Below are positions 39,466-41,118 of a stretch of DNA of 41,118 bases, in pieces (the stretch's first letter is position 1; every line of letters begins with the position of its first letter). The notes below the pieces were generated by a model. It had not been told where the DNA came from and did not search any database. It was given only the letters and a program-made list of their open reading frames with translations. The position numbers were made by a program, and so were the translations under genes. The DNA is taken from assembly GCA_017459895.1 (NCBI GenBank), contig JAFUCA010000018.1, positions 1 through 41,118 of the forward strand, given 5' to 3'. Source of the stretch: Bacillota bacterium. GTDB lineage: Bacteria; Bacillota; Clostridia; Peptostreptococcales; Anaerovoracaceae.

Positions 39466-40270
39466 CCTCCTTTGTGCGGATCCAGTGCGATAATCTTCCA
39501 TGGCTGATCTCTGCCCAGCTGTACTGGTTCATGTATTCGCCGTAATAGGCGTTCACCGCAGCCACATCTCCATCCAGCATGCGGTAATAATCGCAGTCGA
39601 TCGATTCTCGCCGGATGGCCAGCCGCCCGCTTCTGCGGATCAGGATCTGCTCCATGCCGATTTGACTAAGGGTTCGTTTCAGATCCTGTATCAAATGCCG
39701 AATTCGGTCTTTGCCTTTTTTCAAGTCAAGCTCATCCTCCCACAGCGCAGTCAGGATCTCTTCTGCGGTGCAGATCGCCCCTTCCCTGTCGATCAGGAAG
39801 GCCAGCAGTTCTTTCGTCTTGCTGCGGGCGAAGGTCAGCGGTTCGTTCGCCCAATACACTTCGAAATAACCAAAACATCTGACTTGCAGTTTTCCCTCCA
39901 CCGGTACAGGTTCCGGAATTGAATTCTCAAGCTCTTCTCTGACGCGCTCCGGCTTTAGCGGTTTCATCACATATCCATGAACGTGCATTCTGTAAGCTTC
40001 CACCGCATATTCCGTATATCCCGTAACAAATATGATTCGGGTATTCGGGCATGCTTCTTTCACCCTGACAGCGAAGGCGAGACCGTCCATTCCCGGCATC
40101 TCAATGTCGCAGAAGACTGCATCCGGGCAGACACCCTCCGTTTCGATCTGCTCCAAAGCATCTTTTGCCCGGGAAAAAGCCCTGACATCTGCCTGGGGAA
40201 CTGCCTCCTGAATTACCCGCTGCGCTGACTGCAGCAGCAGCATTTCATCATCCAATGCGAATATGATCAT
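39431..40270 (-). CDS. Response regulator with SARP-like winged-helix output domain
   Basis: A 279-residue regulator. The receiver domain (1-115) has the acidic pocket DDE (7-9), the phosphorylated Asp55 in FCDIEMPGMDG, a threonine in VTGY and a lysine in MKPLKP. The output domain (about 125-215) is an OmpR/SARP-type winged helix (VRCFGYFEVYWANEPLTFAR, KGKDRIRHLIQDLKRTL), followed by a BTAD-like tail ending in YMNQYSWAE. It begins one base after the kinase stop codon, with AGGAGG seven bases upstream. The last residues (about ADSAMPSKQRS) come from out-of-frame DUF4143 sequence, so the native C-terminus has been replaced. Target genes are unknown. Confidence 0.9.
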   Translation of the reverse strand: MIIFALDDEMLLLQSAQRVIQEAVPQADVRAFSRAKDALEQIETEGVCPDAVFCDIEMPGMDGLAFAVRVKEACPNTRIIFVTGYTEYAVEAYRMHVHGYVMKPLKPERVREELENSIPEPVPVEGKLQVRCFGYFEVYWANEPLTFARSKTKELLAFLIDREGAICTAEEILTALWEDELDLKKGKDRIRHLIQDLKRTLSQIGMEQILIRRSGRLAIRRESIDCDYYRMLDGDVAAVNAYYGEYMNQYSWAEISHGRLSHWIRTKEADSAMPSKQRS

Positions 40271-40271
40271 C

Positions 40272-41118
40272 TCACACCTCCTTCGGCAGGATCATCGTCA
40301 CAGTCGCACCCTGCCCGATCACGGAATCGATGACAAGTTCTCCGCCTACGGTCGCCTGCAATCGCTGCCGCACATTGAGCAACCCAACATGCTGCCCGCC
40401 ATCCTCTGAAATCATCCGGGGATCGAATCCCGGCCCGTCATCGGTCACCGAAATTTCGTAATGATCTTCGCACTCCCGCGCAGTAATCAGGACATGGCCA
40501 TCGCCTTCTTCTTTTTTTCGTACGCCGTAACGCACCGCATTCTCCACCAATGGCTGGAGCGTCAGAGATGGAATCCGGAAGTCTGTACACCGGATATCAT
40601 AGGCGACATTCAGTTCTTGTCCGAATCTGAGCTGCTGCAGCTGCAGGTATCGTTTCGTATGATTCAATTCTTCCTCGAAGGGAATCGGGCTCGTTTTCTG
40701 TATGGAATCCATATTGTGCCGCAGGTATTCGGTAAATTCATCGATCGCAGCAGCACCCTGTTTCCCATCGTTTAAACATATCTCACGGATGACTGCCAGG
40801 CAATTATACAGGAAATGCGGCTGGATCTGGCTCAGCATGATCTCCACCTTTAGTTCTTCATTGGCCTGTCGTTGCAGATACGTTTGCTCCTGCTGGTCGG
40901 ACAGGATGAAGATATACATGATAACGGCAGAAACGACCAGTCCGGCGATCACGATGTAAATGCCATAGACAAACACCTGCACAAACATTCCAGCCAGCGG
41001 AATAAGAAAATAGAGCCAGAATGCAATGCGTTCCTTGTGCGTCATCTGACTTCCGCTGCGGATCAGAAGAAAGATCGCCATCAGAATGATCAGCAGAGGC
41101 ATCAGATATGCCAGCGGA
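40272..41118 (-). CDS. Sensor histidine kinase, LytS/YesM type (5' end outside window)
   Basis: At least 282 residues are visible, and the reading frame stays open to the right edge, so the N-terminus is missing. Three or four hydrophobic helices at the visible start fit a multi-helix membrane sensor. The His_kinase domain shows the H-box QIQPHFLYN (autophosphorylated His) and the ATP-binding N-box LVENAVRYGVRKK. It also has DDGPGFD and GLLNVRQRLQATVGG, which are typical of the YesM/LytS class. It is paired with the response regulator one base downstream. The ligand cannot be inferred from the part seen. Confidence 0.9.
   Translation of the reverse strand, partial: PLAYLMPLLIILMAIFLLIRSGSQMTHKERIAFWLYFLIPLAGMFVQVFVYGIYIVIAGLVVSAVIMYIFILSDQQEQTYLQRQANEELKVEIMLSQIQPHFLYNCLAVIREICLNDGKQGAAAIDEFTEYLRHNMDSIQKTSPIPFEEELNHTKRYLQLQQLRFGQELNVAYDIRCTDFRIPSLTLQPLVENAVRYGVRKKEEGDGHVLITARECEDHYEISVTDDGPGFDPRMISEDGGQHVGLLNVRQRLQATVGGELVIDSVIGQGATVTMILPKEV

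Noticed and set aside
1-41118. tRNA genes, transposases, integrases or phage genes
   Set aside because: I scanned for CCA-ended cloverleaf patterns, DDE or tyrosine recombinase motifs and phage structural proteins and found none I could support by eye.

Overview
The window looks like chromosome of an anaerobic, low-branching Firmicute (class Clostridia; an Eubacteriales/Anaerovoracaceae-like gut or oral organism is my best guess). The reasons are strong AGGAGG ribosome sites, a trigger factor-clpP-clpX-lon-engB run, short-form HisG with HisZ, an arginine deiminase operon, PduL used outside a microcompartment cluster, and secreted proteins with cell-wall-binding, BspA and Lys-rich Ig-like modules. 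Every gene I can support lies on the minus strand, so transcription runs from high to low coordinates. It leaves the window at the left edge through tandem rRNA-type promoters (about 120-300), so an rRNA operon probably begins just beyond position 1.

Layout from left to right: rRNA-type promoters and leader (1-300); rqcP; a 230-base array of four stem-loops; hup (HU); a three-gene operon (giant BspA/YDG-repeat protein, cardiolipin synthase, MATE-like flippase; 1399-9352); a proteostasis and housekeeping run (tig, clpP, clpX, lon, engB, DUF1232, hpt, pduL; 17032 down to 9460); a CYTH phosphatase; a GPH-type sugar symporter; arginine deiminase operon (OTC-arcA-arcC; 22767 down to 19542); a MocR-type regulator and a histidine operon (hisZ-G-C-B-H-A-F-IE, PHP phosphatase, mocR; 31525 down to 22882) that lacks hisD; an envelope operon (SH3 lipoprotein, cell-wall-binding L,D-transpeptidase-like protein, Ig-like secreted protein; 36904 down to 31622); a LURP-one-like protein; a membrane acyltransferase; a 43-residue lipoprotein; a truncated DUF4143 ATPase remnant; and a two-component system whose kinase runs off the right edge.

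The most interesting signals are two enzyme-fold proteins that have lost their catalytic residues. The MocR regulator lacks the PLP-binding lysine (Leu327) and the phosphate-binding arginine (Gly334). The L,D-transpeptidase domain has S-Q-G-S in place of the catalytic S-H-G-C. Next to the MocR gene, the promoter of the arginine deiminase operon carries a palindrome plus a third half-site, the architecture known for MocR operators. Other points of note are the four-hairpin array before rqcP, a 1570-residue surface-type repeat protein without a signal peptide that overlaps the cardiolipin synthase gene, and a terminator and promoter that appear to share the same bases in front of the his operon. 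I did not see a CRISPR array, transposase, phage gene or tRNA.
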